A DNA stretch of 64,000 nt from Azadirachta indica (GCA_022749755.1 CM040453.1:18981368-19045367), one strand, 5' to 3'; counted from the first letter of the stretch, positions 1 through 11,125 are shown. Notes: a model not told the origin generated them from the sequence alone. A program made the numbers and translations.

Positions 1-525
1 AATTATAAATTATTATAAAATAAATAATTACTTAATATACGACATTTTATCATGATGTCACACCGCATTTATAACAGTATGCAATTAAGATGTAAAAATT
101 TTATGTTTCTACTTTATGACTGTAGTACTATTGTACGTGAATTATGTGAGGGGCAATTATTATTATTATTTTTTCTTCTTGTCATTTTTAATTCTTCAAG
201 TTCGTTTGCGTTTTATAATATAATTTTGGAAAAAAGAAGATAACAATAATAAGTTATATTTTTGATGCGAAAGATAAGAACTCATATTGAAGGTTAAAAA
301 AATTATGAATTAAATTAATCAACATCAAGCATAGAGTTATTTACTTAATAAAATAGGTATATCATTCTTAAAAAAGAAATAAGTTAAAATGAAAAACATC
401 AAAATTCAAAGACATCGATCTTTTGTATTTTTCCAATTTGACGTTTGATTTTTCATGCATGTCGTCTTTGTTGTTGCAATCACAATTTGAGTTTCGCATA
501 TTAATTGATCGACAAAAAATTATAC
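1..525 (-). other. Intron 1 (partial) of the BAHD acyltransferase gene
   Basis: This AT-rich stretch has no coding signal. On the minus strand it begins directly after the GT donor at 525-524, so it is read as the first intron of the acyltransferase gene. The acceptor and exon 2 are not visible and must lie beyond the left edge, unless the gene is truncated there. Confidence 0.6.
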
Positions 526-984
526 CTGAATGAGCAACAAAGGGCAGTTGATTACTCCAGCAGATCCTGGAAGATCAAAAAGCAGCTCTTCCAAGCATGG
601 AAATGGAGGTTGAAGATCATCACCAAATTGTTCAAGTGTAACATCAGCATCAGCTTCAATGAACATCACACCTTCGCCGTTACAATCCACCATAAGTTTC
701 CGGTTAGCCCCCTCCAGGAGCCTACCGGCAAACGGGTAGTAAAAGACAAGCGTTTCCGCTAAGGCTTCTCTGATCACCTTAACCGGGTCCCTCCCTTTCA
801 TGGAAGGGTGGTACTTGTAGAATTGTATGACCGGAATTTGGAACCGGAGACCCTCTTGATCATCGATATCGGACAAGGATTTGAGCTCGCGAGGTGTCTG
901 TTTGGCCGGAGAGATTAGTTCCGGGGTGCTCCTCCGGACGGTAAAGACAAGGGAGGCGGGGCGTGGTGGTTGTGATGGTGGCAT
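526..984 (-). CDS. BAHD acyltransferase, first exon only (alcohol O-acyltransferase / anthraniloyl- or benzoyltransferase-like)
   Basis: BAHD enzymes transfer an acyl group from acyl-CoA to an alcohol or amine in the cytosol, giving esters or amides. These 153 codons show the family's N-terminal half: the [15 protein letters not shown] start, the [16 protein letters not shown] strand, and a stretch containing [17 protein letters not shown]. The frame stops at CAG followed by GTATAA (526/525), the place after LLIQ where BAHD genes usually carry their conserved intron. The catalytic HxxxD and the DFGWG motif would be in exon 2, to the left of this window. I chose the ATG at 984 (MPPSQPP), which matches the usual start. 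An upstream in-frame ATG at 1098 would add a Cys/Phe-rich stretch unlike the family. A TATA box lies about 115 bp upstream. The closest subgroup by recognition is benzyl-alcohol benzoyltransferase or methanol anthraniloyltransferase. The substrate cannot be told from this half. Confidence 0.88.
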
Positions 985-1096
985 GATGTACGTTTTGGAT
1001 GAGATGTTGTAGAAAGCAGAAAAGCAGAAAAGCAGAAATGAGACACACAACTTTTGTTCTGCGTTTGGGCTGCGGGTAAGCTGCGGACAAACATGC

Positions 1097-1103
1097 ATTT
1101 ATA
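1097..1103 (-). promoter_or_regulatory. TATA box of the BAHD gene
   Basis: On the minus strand the motif reads CCCTATAAATGC. It lies about 115 bp upstream of the chosen ATG at 984, leaving room for a 5' UTR of roughly 85 nt. The spacing and sequence fit a plant core promoter. The start of transcription is inferred. Confidence 0.6.
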
Positions 1104-1229
1104 GGGAGAGCAGGGTAGCATTAGCAAGCGTCGCATCATTTAGTTTGTTGGACAATACATGGTGAATTTCCTGGCTGCTGTATTAACTATGAATAATTGA
1201 CTTTGACTACAAGTCATCGGCTAATTGGG

Positions 1230-1550
1230 CATCTCATCCAGTCCAACGATGACTGACTTCAGTTTACTTTGCCTTTTCATTTCCAAGCGTCTTCCAAATT
1301 GTTAAGAAAATATTTTTTATTTTCATTTATTTATTTATTGGGCTATGTAATGTGTTAAACAACTTCCTCTATGCTGACAACATAATATAGAAAGTCCGCG
1401 TGACATTATTTATTTATTTATTTATGTTTTTGTCATGGCCATGAAAAAACCTTTTAAAATCCGTGTTTACATTTCAACAACCATACCGATGTCTCTATTT
1501 TCACAATAATTATTTTGAAATTTCATTCAAATTGCATATATATATATATA
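1230..1550. repeat. 5' flank segment of the BAHD gene, duplicated at 5905-6270
   Basis: Several blocks recur in the same order at 5905-6270: GACTTCAGTTTACTT, the CATCTTCCAAATTG-type block, a Met-Ala-Met-like GTCATGGCCATG / GTCATGAG block, and GTGTTTACATTTCAACAAC. The two copies have diverged by substitutions and small indels. This is a duplicated 5' flank or a shared dispersed repeat. There is no acyltransferase exon beside the second copy. Confidence 0.6.
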
Positions 1551-1589
1551 TATATATCACTTAAAGTGCTCATGTGATTACATCTTTTA

Positions 1590-1975
1590 CCTTATAGTGC
1601 CTATGTTTATGTGATTTGATTTTTTATCAATTAAAAAATTTTTTAATAATAAAATTCTTTTTAAAATTTTAAAAATTAAAAAAAAATTATTTTTCTTCTG
1701 CTAAAAGATTTTAAAAAATTTATGTTTTTAACAATAAAATTTTTTTAATATTTTTAAAAAGTAAAATTGTTTAAAATACTATTATTTTATTTTACACTTT
1801 TAACATTATTTTTTTAAAATAGAATATTAAAATTTATCTTTTAAAATAATTATTTAAATTTTTTTTAAAAAATATTATAACAACCAAATAATTAATAAGT
1901 TTTTTTATTATAAACTTTATTTATAAAAACTCATCGAATAAAATGTCTACTTATTATACCAAACGGACCCTAATT
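1590..1975 (-). mobile_element. MITE copy A (CCAAACGGACC-ended family)
   Basis: This segment is extremely A/T-rich. It ends in TACCAAACGGACCCTAA, and its other end is degenerate. Its reverse complement matches 10170-10605 along most of its length, including the block TTTTAAAAAAATAATGT. Terminal CCGTTTGG-like motifs and the lack of coding sequence suggest a hAT-type MITE. I could not define a target duplication. Confidence 0.55.
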
Positions 1976-2741
1976 AAATTATGTATTTATATGATGCTAT
2001 ATATTCATATTATTTATATATTTATAATTACCATACTTTCGAATGAATATGTTCATACCTAATTTGAAAAATACTTTTTTTAATTTAATTTTAATATTTC
2101 TTCATCAAGTACTTATTTGTAATTAAAAAGTTTCAGCAAATCTATTCTAAATATATTTTATATAGATTTATTTTTTATTAATTTAAAAAGTGTAAAAAAA
2201 TCGGGTGAGATCTCCATAATAAAGATTTCTAATGAAAATTTCGTGAAAACTAATTTTAAAATATGTTTATGACAATTTTTAGAATTTCACAATAAATTAT
2301 TTCAAATTAACCAACTTCGAGACAATCAATTAATCAAAAACCATTTATTTGAAAATTGTTTTTATTGTGCTAATCTAAAAAAACATAATAGGTGTTTATT
2401 TTATTTTGAAAAGTCATATTGAGGATTAAAAAATATTATAATATTTATTTATTTATCGTAGTTTTCATTAGCCAATCAAAAAAGAATATTTTCGAATCTC
2501 CATAACATATAAATATAGTGGGAAGTGGCACAGTTATATGCTTGGATCATTTAATTATTGAATATTGGACATGAATTATTGAATGTATGTGTTAAAAAAA
2601 AAAAATAGAGCTAAAGAATAACGATCATTATGCATCAATCGTTCTTGCCTAACGGCTCAGATTTTTTGGATCAATTTTTACGTAAGTATTACATGTATCG
2701 TACAACCAATACACATATCACATCAGTTCGTATTGATGTTA

Positions 2742-2751
2742 CATCAAAATT
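2742..2751. repeat. Left target site duplication of the Mutator-like element
   Basis: The 10 bp CATCAAAATT is repeated exactly at 4824-4833, directly outside the two inverted termini. Confidence 0.85.
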
Positions 2752-4823
2752 GGAGAATTAACACATACCTCCCCTGTAGTTTGGATGTTTAAGACAAATC
2801 TCCCCTACAGTTTGGCTTCTTAACACAAACCTCCCCTGAAGCCATCCCACTCCATCTAATTACAATAAAAAGACTTAATTACCCTTCATTGCAAATTTTC
2901 CTTTTTGTTTTCTAACAGATATGAGCACATTATATAATCGAAATGGTAATGATCTTAAATTATTAAAGATAGACATTGAATTATTATAACCATTAGTTTC
3001 TAATAGTTACATTCATCTACACACAATATTTTAAATACACAGTGAGATTTCTTTCACTAAACCCTCTCGTTAGCCCTTTACAAAAGCGAAAAATAAATAT
3101 GAAACTTGTATTTTTTTGCAATCACCAATCAGCAAAGAATTCAAACATTCTTATTAATGCACTAACACAATATCCTTTCATTTTCATTTACAATCACTTT
3201 TACTTTCAATAGGTTGCAGCAAAAATAAATTAGCAGCCACAACAATTATAAAATGGTATCGGGACAGCAATAGTAGCAAGAGTTAACACCAATAACAGGA
3301 AGTTGAGAAAATCAAACAAGCTATTGCCTAACATCAAAGTAAGCAGCAATGCAGCAACACAATAACAAAGATTGGAAACAACAAAGCATGGCAGCAACAA
3401 GGACTACCAGCAACAGTAGCAGTAAATATAAATAGGCAGGAATCAAGACAATAGCCTTAACAAGAAAATTAGCACCAGCAGTAGGACAACAGAAGAGTAG
3501 TAGATAATCATCAACAAAATCCTTTAGAATTTAAGCTGTAGTAAACTACTAGAAATAAAGCCAAAATAGTTTCAGCAGACTAGGAATAAGCATCAGTAGA
3601 GAATCAAACTACGGTCAACAATAATTTGTGGTAGAGAAAACAAAATTACTGCCAGCACCAATTAATGCAGAAAGTAGCATCCTAGACCAGCAGAGCAAGC
3701 AGCAGAAAATATAATGGCAATGCAAAGAGCACAAAGTATGAAATTTGGCTGTTCAAAAAATAGAATATAAGTGCTTGTCTATTTAAACCAAATCACAACA
3801 AACTTTACAATCATTTCATCTAACGAAAAGCTATTGTAGATACAAACAGAGTGCATGCAAATCATATTTAATCTGATATGACTTGATCAACAACAATGTA
3901 GCTTATAATGCGAATATAAGTGCTGGTTCATTTTAACCAAATCATAGCATCCATAAGCATATAAGTACATTGCAATACAACATTAAGATACTAAAAGCTA
4001 GAAATCCAACCAACCTATATCTTCTGAATCAGTTTTACAATACATGCAAAAACTAGTAAACCAACAACATCTAACAACACTCATGCAACACACATGTCTT
4101 CTAAGAAACACCACAATCAAAGGTTCATGATATGTATGTGAAGACCCCGAAAAAAATTTGGTTCTAACTTTTCATTTTAATCAATTTTTCGATACATACA
4201 AAAACCCACTAAACTCAACTCATACTATACAATACAATAGCTTTTTCCGTATCAATTATAACTCAAGTCAACCATTATTCTGCTCTATTGTGAATATTCG
4301 CATAGATTGAACACCAACAGCATAAAAAAATAAGAAATTGACCATTATTCTACGATATTTTAAATATCTACATAAATCTTAGCACCAATCGGGTAGCTCA
4401 TTTACCTAATTGAATTAATATAATCATTTACTTGTAGAAGTTCTCAAGCTTAATTAAAACTTTTTGGAGACTTAAACTGACACGATTCAACTCAAATCCA
4501 TTCAGGCATTGATTTTCTCTCACTAAATATATACTTACAAAGGCAAGTATTGGCGCGAAAATAGCTCCAAATTCTCTCCATAAATCAACCTTACATCCAT
4601 CTTGCTAGAAAGACGGTTAATTTGATTTGTAATGATATGAAGATTTAACACTCCGCGAATTTTGGTTTGTGACTTGGGTGCGAAGCTAAAATAGTTAGTC
4701 TGCAAATGCTCTCTCTTGTGACATTAAACAAAACATCAAAAAGGAAATTTTTCGCATGTTTACCATACTTTCTTTCTAAATGTTAAAAGATCAAACCTCA
4801 GGGGAGGTATGTGTTAAAACTCC
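2752..4823. mobile_element. Non-autonomous Mutator-like DNA transposon (2072 bp)
   Basis: The left end begins GGAGAATTAACACATACCTC. The reverse complement of the right end begins GGAGTTTTAACACATACCTC, and the match continues through CCCTG and a GTTTG block, giving terminal inverted repeats of about 30-40 bp. A perfect 10-bp direct repeat, CATCAAAATT, flanks the element. TSDs of 9-11 bp with G-initial TIRs are typical of Mutator-like elements. The interior (about 3100-4750) has no long open frame and is rich in CAGCA/CAACA stretches, so no transposase is encoded. At the left end only, the terminal motif is repeated as three 31-bp tandem units (2758-2850). The exact TSD suggests a fairly recent insertion. 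Confidence 0.85.
2758..2850 (+). repeat. Three 31-bp subterminal tandem units of the Mutator-like element
   Basis: The units begin at 2758, 2789 and 2820. Each has the form TTAAcACAaAcCTCCCCTgnAG followed by a TTTGG-like end. The third unit diverges after CCCCTGAAG. The outermost unit is the TIR itself. Repeated subterminal motifs of this kind can be transposase-binding arrays in Mutator-like and CACTA elements; that role is inferred here. Confidence 0.75.
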
Positions 4824-4833
4824 CATCAAAATT
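4824..4833. repeat. Right target site duplication of the Mutator-like element
   Basis: CATCAAAATT, identical to 2742-2751. Confidence 0.85.
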
Positions 4834-5284
4834 TTATTGATGACGTAAGGCATCGTTCAAAAATTCTGCATTCAATCTGTAAAATAATCTATTTCATTGT
4901 CATTGTGAAAAATTGAGAAGAAAAAGAACATGGATATTTACTACTGTACTACCAATAAAATGAAAAGCTTAAAATGACTTATTATTATAAAATCTGAAAA
5001 TTTTAATAAAGTAAAATCCAATATTTCATACGATCATAGTACTATTTTAAAAATAAGAATTAATTTTTGATAAGATAATTATATATTTATATGAAAATCT
5101 TAACTTTTTAATTATATTTTTAAATTTAATCTCTCGTTTAAAGCTACCTAATATTTAGAATACAATATTTCTTCTTCCTTCTCTCTTATTTTCTTCTTCT
5201 TCCTTCTTCTACCTGCTATCTTCTTTTTCTTTTCGATCTTTTCTTTTCTTTTCTTATCTTATCTTCTTCTATCATCTCTTCATC
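4834..5284. other. AT-rich intergenic DNA ending in a CT-rich tract
   Basis: No gene is seen. From about 5165 to 5285 one strand is almost pure C/T (TTCTTCTTC- and TTTTCTTATC-like), a low-complexity polypyrimidine tract that leads into the imperfect tandem repeat described next. Confidence 0.6.
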
Positions 5285-5289
5285 TCTCT

Positions 5290-5465
5290 TCCATGGTTGC
5301 AAGCAATCTTTCTTGGCTGTGCAGGCATTGCAGCCTTCCATAACTGCTGAACGCAGCCTCCAATAGCTGCTTCAAGCAGCCTTTAATGGCTGACACAGGA
5401 AGCATCAAATGGCTGCTTCGGCAGCCTTCCATGGCTGTTCCAAGCAGCCTCCAATGGTTGTTTTA
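5290..5465. repeat. Imperfect minisatellite with CCATGGCTG / GCAGCC core
   Basis: About six degenerate units, roughly 25-30 bp each, carry variants of GCAGCCTTCCATGGCTGCTT. Examples start near 5293, 5328, 5352, 5380, 5410 and 5440. The unit is partly self-complementary (GCAGCC ... GGCTGC), so single strands can form several short hairpins. No coding frame runs through it. Confidence 0.6.
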
Positions 5466-5904
5466 CGAATGAACGAAGGAAAGAAAAAATAGAAGGGAGA
5501 GAAGAAAAAAAAAAAAAATAAAAAATACTAATGGTTATTATTGTAATTTATCGATTTATTCTTTGAACAGTTATTTTTAACAATTGCACTTAAGGATTAG
5601 GAGCATTTTGACGACTTAAAATAAACTCAATTACCAATATACGAAGGAGATAAATTGAAAATTATCCATAAAAAGGTATGATATTAATGTTATAGCTCTG
5701 TTTGTACGAAAACCAAACCATTGAGAGCCAAAAGCCAAAGGCCATGAAGCTCTTTTGTTGGTGGAAAACTGGAAATTTCACTTTCATTGGCAAAAGTTAA
5801 AATAATAGATAGTACTGGGTGGGTAAAAAATAAAATTAAAGAATACTAATCAATTTTGTCAGAAACATCAGTCTGATATTATGTCAAAAGCATTTGTGGA
5901 ATTC

Positions 5905-6270
5905 AGGTCTAGTGATGATGATAGACTTCAGTTTACTTCCAATTTTTTCAATTTTCTTTGTCAAGCATCTTCCAAATTGCCAAGAAAATTCATGGGGAAA
6001 TTTTATGGTCATGAGAAAACAAAATAAAGGTATCTTCCAAGCAGCAGCAGAAGATTTTCTTTATTTTTCTAATTTTTATTTATTCATTTATGTGTTTGTG
6101 ACTAGAAAGACCTTTTCAAATTAGTATTTACATTCAACAACTATCACAATCACTATACTTTCACACCAATTTTGTTGAATCTTCATCCGAATTAGTGTTT
6201 ACATTTCAACAACTATACCAATCACTATATTTTCATACCAATTCCGTTGAATCTTCATCCAAACTACATA
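5905..6270. repeat. Second copy of the BAHD 5'-flank segment, with an internal tandem duplication
   Basis: This copy matches 1230-1550. Inside it a block of about 66 bp is present twice, at about 6122-6190 and 6190-6262. Both blocks begin with a TTTACATT-CAACAACTAT motif and end with GTTGAATCTTCATCC. No exon of an acyltransferase is next to it. Confidence 0.6.
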
Positions 6271-7000
6271 TGTCTCATTGACTTTCTTTTATAACGTAGA
6301 AATTTGTCATAAAAATAATTTTTATCACAAAACTTTGATATTATTGTATCAATAATTTTCTCACTAAAACAAAGGTATATTTTAAAAAATTTTGTAAAAA
6401 AAAAAAAAAAAAACATGGAAAGATTATATAATACATTACTTAGAGGACAGAATGACAAAACTTTTTAACTAATCAAACAATGTTGTTTGATCAATTTAAA
6501 GAGGTACTAACTAATAAAAAAGAAAAAAAAAACATTGTCAAAATTTTAATGTTATTGTATACAAGTAAAAAGATGTCAATTAGATATTAATTTGTTTGGG
6601 CTAAACCGATGTTGTTTAATAGTGCTAACACAAAACCCAAATTAACCACAATTTTTGGAAAGTATCCAAATCTACGTGTTTATCGTGGAATATCATTGAC
6701 TTCCTTACAAAGAGAGCGCTCTCAATTCAAGAAAGTTTGATTTAACATATTCTCACCTTCATGAATGCATTGAATACGCGGCGGCTTCTCGCCAAGAGGA
6801 CAGCTGAGCACATCTCGCTGCCTCAACTTTGCTGCACGTGCCGCCGTTTGATATAAGCCTTCGCTGGCACACTTTTAATTATTTACTTTGCGTTTTAACT
6901 ATTAGCCCGAGGTTTCATGAAGAGTTTCACGTATAGTTTTTGATATGGTATTATGGATTTGGTTTGTTGTAGATTGTGCTTTCTTTTTTTTTTTTATTAT
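6271..7000. other. Intergenic DNA with a short GC-richer island near 6775-6880
   Basis: Most of this stretch is AT-rich and empty. The island at about 6775-6880 holds CGCGGCGGCTTCTCG, a G-box-like CACGTG (within GCACGTGCCG) and a GATATAAGCC TATA-like motif. It resembles a promoter, but I see no gene downstream on either strand, so it is either promoter-like DNA of a lost gene or chance. Confidence 0.35.
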
Positions 7001-7071
7001 TAGAAAGCAGGTCTAAGGCGTTGCAGGCGATTTGATTTTGACTGTTAATAAAAATTGTTGTAATATTCTGA

Positions 7072-7072
<1 letters not shown>

Positions 7073-7110
<38 letters not shown>
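7073..7110. repeat. (GA)n microsatellite
   Basis: An uninterrupted run of GA dinucleotides of nearly 40 bp. The Ser-Leu-rich minus-strand frames here are products of this repeat, not genes. Confidence 0.9.
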
Positions 7111-7113
<3 letters not shown>

Positions 7114-7955
7114 TTCTTTTCTTTTTTGTTTCATTAAGAGAAATAGGGTAAGAAAGGACAAATTGGTTGTAGAAGCCTTGTCTTGGGAATTCTTGGAGCC
7201 AAAGAATTTCCTGGATTTTTGTTTGGTTTGTTGTCTCCATAAGTTTTGTCTAGACATAGTTAGAAATCAATGTTGAAAACGGTAAGTACATACATGTAAA
7301 GATAATTAGTTTGGTCCCATCTTTGTTAAGCGTTTAATTACATAATAATTGTTACATTTAAATGTAAAGATTTTTTTTTTAATATTACATTATAATCTAT
7401 TAATATACATTAAAATTTTATTATTAAGAGTTTAGAACTTTACTATAATAATTGTGTTATGTAAATATAATATAATATAATATTTATCATTAAATTAAAA
7501 AAAAAAAAAAAAAATCTGCTCAGACTCTAATATGAAGAGAAAATTACGTAATATTGTAAACTGTCATGTATCTGAGAGGAATAGAGCTCCCTCTATCATA
7601 GGAAAAGTGTATCCCTAGAAAAAATGAAATTGAGATATACAAATAAGTATCTTAGTCCATTAAAATGGGTGGTTGGTCCACATTATTTCATTGAATTGAT
7701 GACCAATGCGGTACCTGACCACACAAAATTCAATCAATCTATTTACTGGTTGCTTTTCCTGCCAGCAAAAGATATTAATTATTATTGTAAAGAATAAAAT
7801 AAATAAATGTATAGACCACATATATATTATATTATATTATTAAGGGCAGAGTAATTGGAAACATACCCGCCCATGTAAACGCAAATTGATACCTAAAAAG
7901 GCCGACAATTAAAAAGGATATGCCAACTTGCCAAACATTTTTTAAAAGTGACAGT
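7111..7955. other. Intergenic, no gene seen
   Basis: AT-rich sequence with homopolymer runs (7370-7380, 7497-7513) and no supported gene or element. Confidence 0.6.
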
Positions 7956-8790
7956 GATTATTGATATTGTTATTTATCTCTTTGAGTCTTTAAAAAAAGT
8001 AATTTATTTCTAAATTTGTAATAAATAAAAATACTCTCAAATTTTAAAAAAAAAAATTATTAAAATATCCTTAATATTACTATTTTTGTTTTAAATTAAT
8101 TATTTTATTATTAACTATTAAAAAAATACATAAAATAATTATATTATCTTTATTTTATTTTTATAATAACTAATATAATTTTATTTTAATATTTAAATTT
8201 AAAGATAATAATAATATTTTGAGCCTTAATTATTTTTCTCTTTCTAAATTTGCTCTCAAATTTTTTGATAATATTAATTACATATAATTTTAAAATAAAT
8301 TAGTTATTTATAATAGTCTTATTTTTAAAATAATGTATAATTAATTATTTTCATAATTATTCTGACAATACTAAAACTTATGACAATAATAATATTCTTA
8401 TTTTATTTTAAAAATATTAATTATTCTTATTTTAATATTATAAAATATACATAATTTTAAAAAATATATATTTTAAGAAAATAATCTATTTTAAAAATTA
8501 CATATAATTTATCAATTCAAAAAATTTGATACAAAATTTGGAAGGAGAAAAATAATTAAAAGTAAAAATATTTTTAATATTTTTAAATTTAAATATTAGA
8601 ATTACAAAATAAATAAGAAATAATATAGTTATTTATATATATTTTTAATAATTGAAGGGTAAAATAGTTAATTTAAAGTAAAATTATTAGTGTTAGAGGA
8701 TATCTTGATATTTTCATAAAAGTTAAGAAGTATTTGAACTTACTAAGAATTTAAAGGGCATGTTACTTTTTCTCTAAAACTTAGGGGTTA
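7955..8790. mobile_element. Possible fold-back / MITE-like element
   Basis: The left arm (about 7980-8130) and the right arm (about 8640-8790) are imperfect inverted complements. Left AAAATATCCTTAATATTAC pairs with right AGTGTTAGAGGATATCTTG-like sequence. Left TTATTATTAACTATTAAAAA pairs with right TTTTTAATAATTGAAGGGTA-like sequence. No target duplication was resolved and base composition is extreme, so the support is moderate. Confidence 0.4.
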
Positions 8791-9054
8791 AAGTACAATA
8801 TTCCTAGTGATTATTAAAATTATATATAGACTTAAAATTTCATTGATATTTTAGTTCACCTGTTAAATCACAAGTTTATTCGGAAATTTAAATTAACAAT
8901 ACCAAGGATTAATATATATTATATTTATGGGAATTCAATAGTTGTGATATCAAACTCTAATTTTAAAATATGTAAATCCATAATTTAAATTTCAAAAGAA
9001 TTCTAATATCAAACTTTTTAGGTCTCTCCAATGTTAAAAGAAGGGGAAAATTGA

Positions 9055-9430
9055 TCTTTTAGTTCATATGTTAAGTCACAACTTTTTAATACCTGTTTGT
9101 AATGTTTAAAAGGTATTTTTTTTTTAATTTAGATTTGAAAACTTGTTAAAAATATATTGAATGTAATTAAATTAAAAATTTTAACTTAAACCTGATTAAT
9201 AAAAAGTCTAAATATATTAAATATTTTAATTGTAAATAAAACCCTTAATTTATTATTTAACGTTTATATATATCAATAATTTAACATATCAATTTCTAAT
9301 TTTTTATTTTTATAAAAATAAACAACTTGACTTAACATTTATATTAAAACGTTTAAGGTAAAAAAACAAACATATCAATTATTTTTACATTTTAGTCAAA
9401 TTCAGATTTTAATAATGTTCAGGTTTTATA
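9055..9430. repeat. Dispersed repeat, inverted copy at about 42115-42425
   Basis: The reverse complement of 42115-42425 aligns here block by block: GTTTAAAAGGTAT, TTTAGATTTGAAAACTTGTT-like, AATTAAAAATTTTAACT, TTATTTAACGTTTATATA, and AACGTTTAA near the end. It is an uncoded repeat of about 370 bp, probably a MITE or an LTR fragment. Confidence 0.55.
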
Positions 9431-9589
9431 CAGATAAAAAAAAAGACTACTTAAATTAACTAAATTATTTTTAAAAAATAAAAAATTATAAATGAAAAAT
9501 AAAATTGTATAAAAGTTTAATAAAAGAAGTCAAGGAATTCCTCTCGCATCCATAAGCCAAGCAATATCTTGCAATGACAATTAGTTTTC

Positions 9590-9830
9590 ACTTTTACAAG
9601 AAAGGCATTTTCGGGGGCCCATTAATTTAGCCCAACTACGCCAATGGGCAGTAAAAGGGCTGCCCAGTTTCTAGCCCAACAAGTGTTAGGACTTGGAATT
9701 AAAACTCTTGTGATAGTCTGTTCTGCGTCTAATGAATGGCGTGTTGGTAAGTATTGAAAATCCTTTTCACTTGGGCCAGGCCCGAATTACATGCATTGTT
9801 GTAATTTGGCCTGGGCCGGGTAATTCCCGT
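9590..9830. other. GC-richer island with GGGCCAGGCCC and inverted GGCCTGGGCC
   Basis: This island stands out in AT-rich surroundings. Several GGGCCCA / AGCCCAAC motifs occur, resembling the GGCCCA (site II/TCP-like) motifs of plant promoters. An imperfect inverted repeat lies at about 9774-9820. No adjacent gene is recognised. Confidence 0.35.
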
Positions 9831-10169
9831 ATGGTCCATAAAAAAAAACTAGAAAATGACAGAATGAAAAGATAATAATAATAATAATAATTAATGACGT
9901 GTAATCCAAAGAAGAATGGTAAGGACCAAGGAGTAAAGGACTAAGGACAATCACTATTGCTGACAAGCCAGAGCTCGCACTCTCTTTTCTATTCAGTATA
10001 TACATGAAGCTCTGCGAAAAGAAATCAACAATTATTAATTATATAATTGGATAATAATGTATAGATCTCTAAATTCTTATATTTTCATCGATAAATATAA
10101 TTTTTTTTATACTTGTATTAAATAGGTCCACATCTGATTTATTATTGAAATCAAAATTTATTATATTCT

Positions 10170-10605
10170 TAGCATTCGTTTGATATAACTTTTTAAATAA
10201 AATTTTTTAAAATAAAGTTTTTATCTGTAAAATTTTTATGAGTAAAATTTTTAACAAAAATTTATTAATCGTTTAATTATCACAAATAACTTTTGAGAAA
10301 AATTTAAATAATTACTTTAATAAACAAATTTTTAATACTTTATTTTAAAAAAATAATGTAGAATTTTTTTAAAATAAAGTAAAGGTATTTTACATAATTT
10401 TATCTTTTAAAAAAATTGAAAAAATTTTTACTAATAAAAGCCCAAATTTTGATATTCTTCTAATAGAAGGAAAACAATTTTTTTAATTCTCAAAAATCCT
10501 TTTCCATTGTTAATTAAATAACATTAAAAAATTTGAAAAAAATTTTTATTATTAAAAAAACCATTTTAACTAATAAAAAAATTAAACCAAACGGATACTT
10601 ATATA
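10170..10605 (+). mobile_element. MITE copy B (CCAAACGGA-ended family)
   Basis: The ends are GCATTCGTTTGATA on the left and TTAAACCAAACGGATAC on the right, which are imperfect inverted repeats. The interior matches the reverse complement of 1590-1975. There is no coding capacity. The CCGTTTGG-type terminus suggests a hAT-derived MITE. The TSD was not resolved. Confidence 0.6.
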
Positions 10606-10664
10606 ATAATGTTGATGTCTAAAATTTGACTATTAGGCCTAAGCTTAAGTTTTCTATAATTATA

Positions 10665-11125
10665 TCACTTTTTCATGTTTAATTTCAAGTGACTCAAACC
10701 ACTTTTAAGACTTAATTTATGACTATAGTGTAGTAGATATGAATAAATTAAAAGAAGACTCGATTTCTAAAAATTTTGGTCTAAGGTTTACTTCAAGAGA
10801 GTTTCATTTATTAAAAGAGTAACATGTGATTGGACAATTAAAAAAAAAAAAACTCAAAAGGATCCTTTATCCAATTATTACTGAAATTTGCATATAACGG
10901 TATTGCTTTTTCAAACATGTTTAAGTTCAAATAGATTAAAATTGCTTTTAAAAGTTATTTATGGATTATGATGTAGTAAATACAAATAAACTTAAAAAAA
11001 GTAGTTTGTGAGAAACTTTGATGAAAGTCCATTTAGGGAGAATTTCATTTAACAAAAGAATAGCACGTGATTGAGATACTACAAAAGAAAAAAAAAAAAA
11101 AAATCTAAAGAGGATTCTAGCATGG
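10665..11125. repeat. Diverged direct tandem duplication (~240-bp period)
   Basis: 10665-10870 and 10905-11125 align in order: CTTTTTCA-CATGTTTAA, TTTATGACTATAGTGTAGTA versus TTATGGATTATGATGTAGTA, a GAGTTTCATTTATTAAAAGA versus GAATTTCATTTAACAAAAGA block, CATGTGATTG versus CACGTGATTG, an A-run, then AAAGGATCC versus AGAGGATTC. No frame is conserved between the copies. Confidence 0.6.

Noticed and set aside
520..762. Plus-strand frame opposite the BAHD exon
   Set aside because: It is a mirror of the minus-strand coding exon, which has clear family motifs.
7013..7257. Minus-strand frames with a Ser-Leu repeat
   Set aside because: They are translation of the (GA)n microsatellite. No start context or homology.
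9773..9820. GGGCCAGGCCC ... GGCCTGGGCC as a terminator or hairpin RNA
   Set aside because: The pairing needs bulges and there is no neighbouring gene or transcript evidence. It is kept only as part of the GC-richer island.
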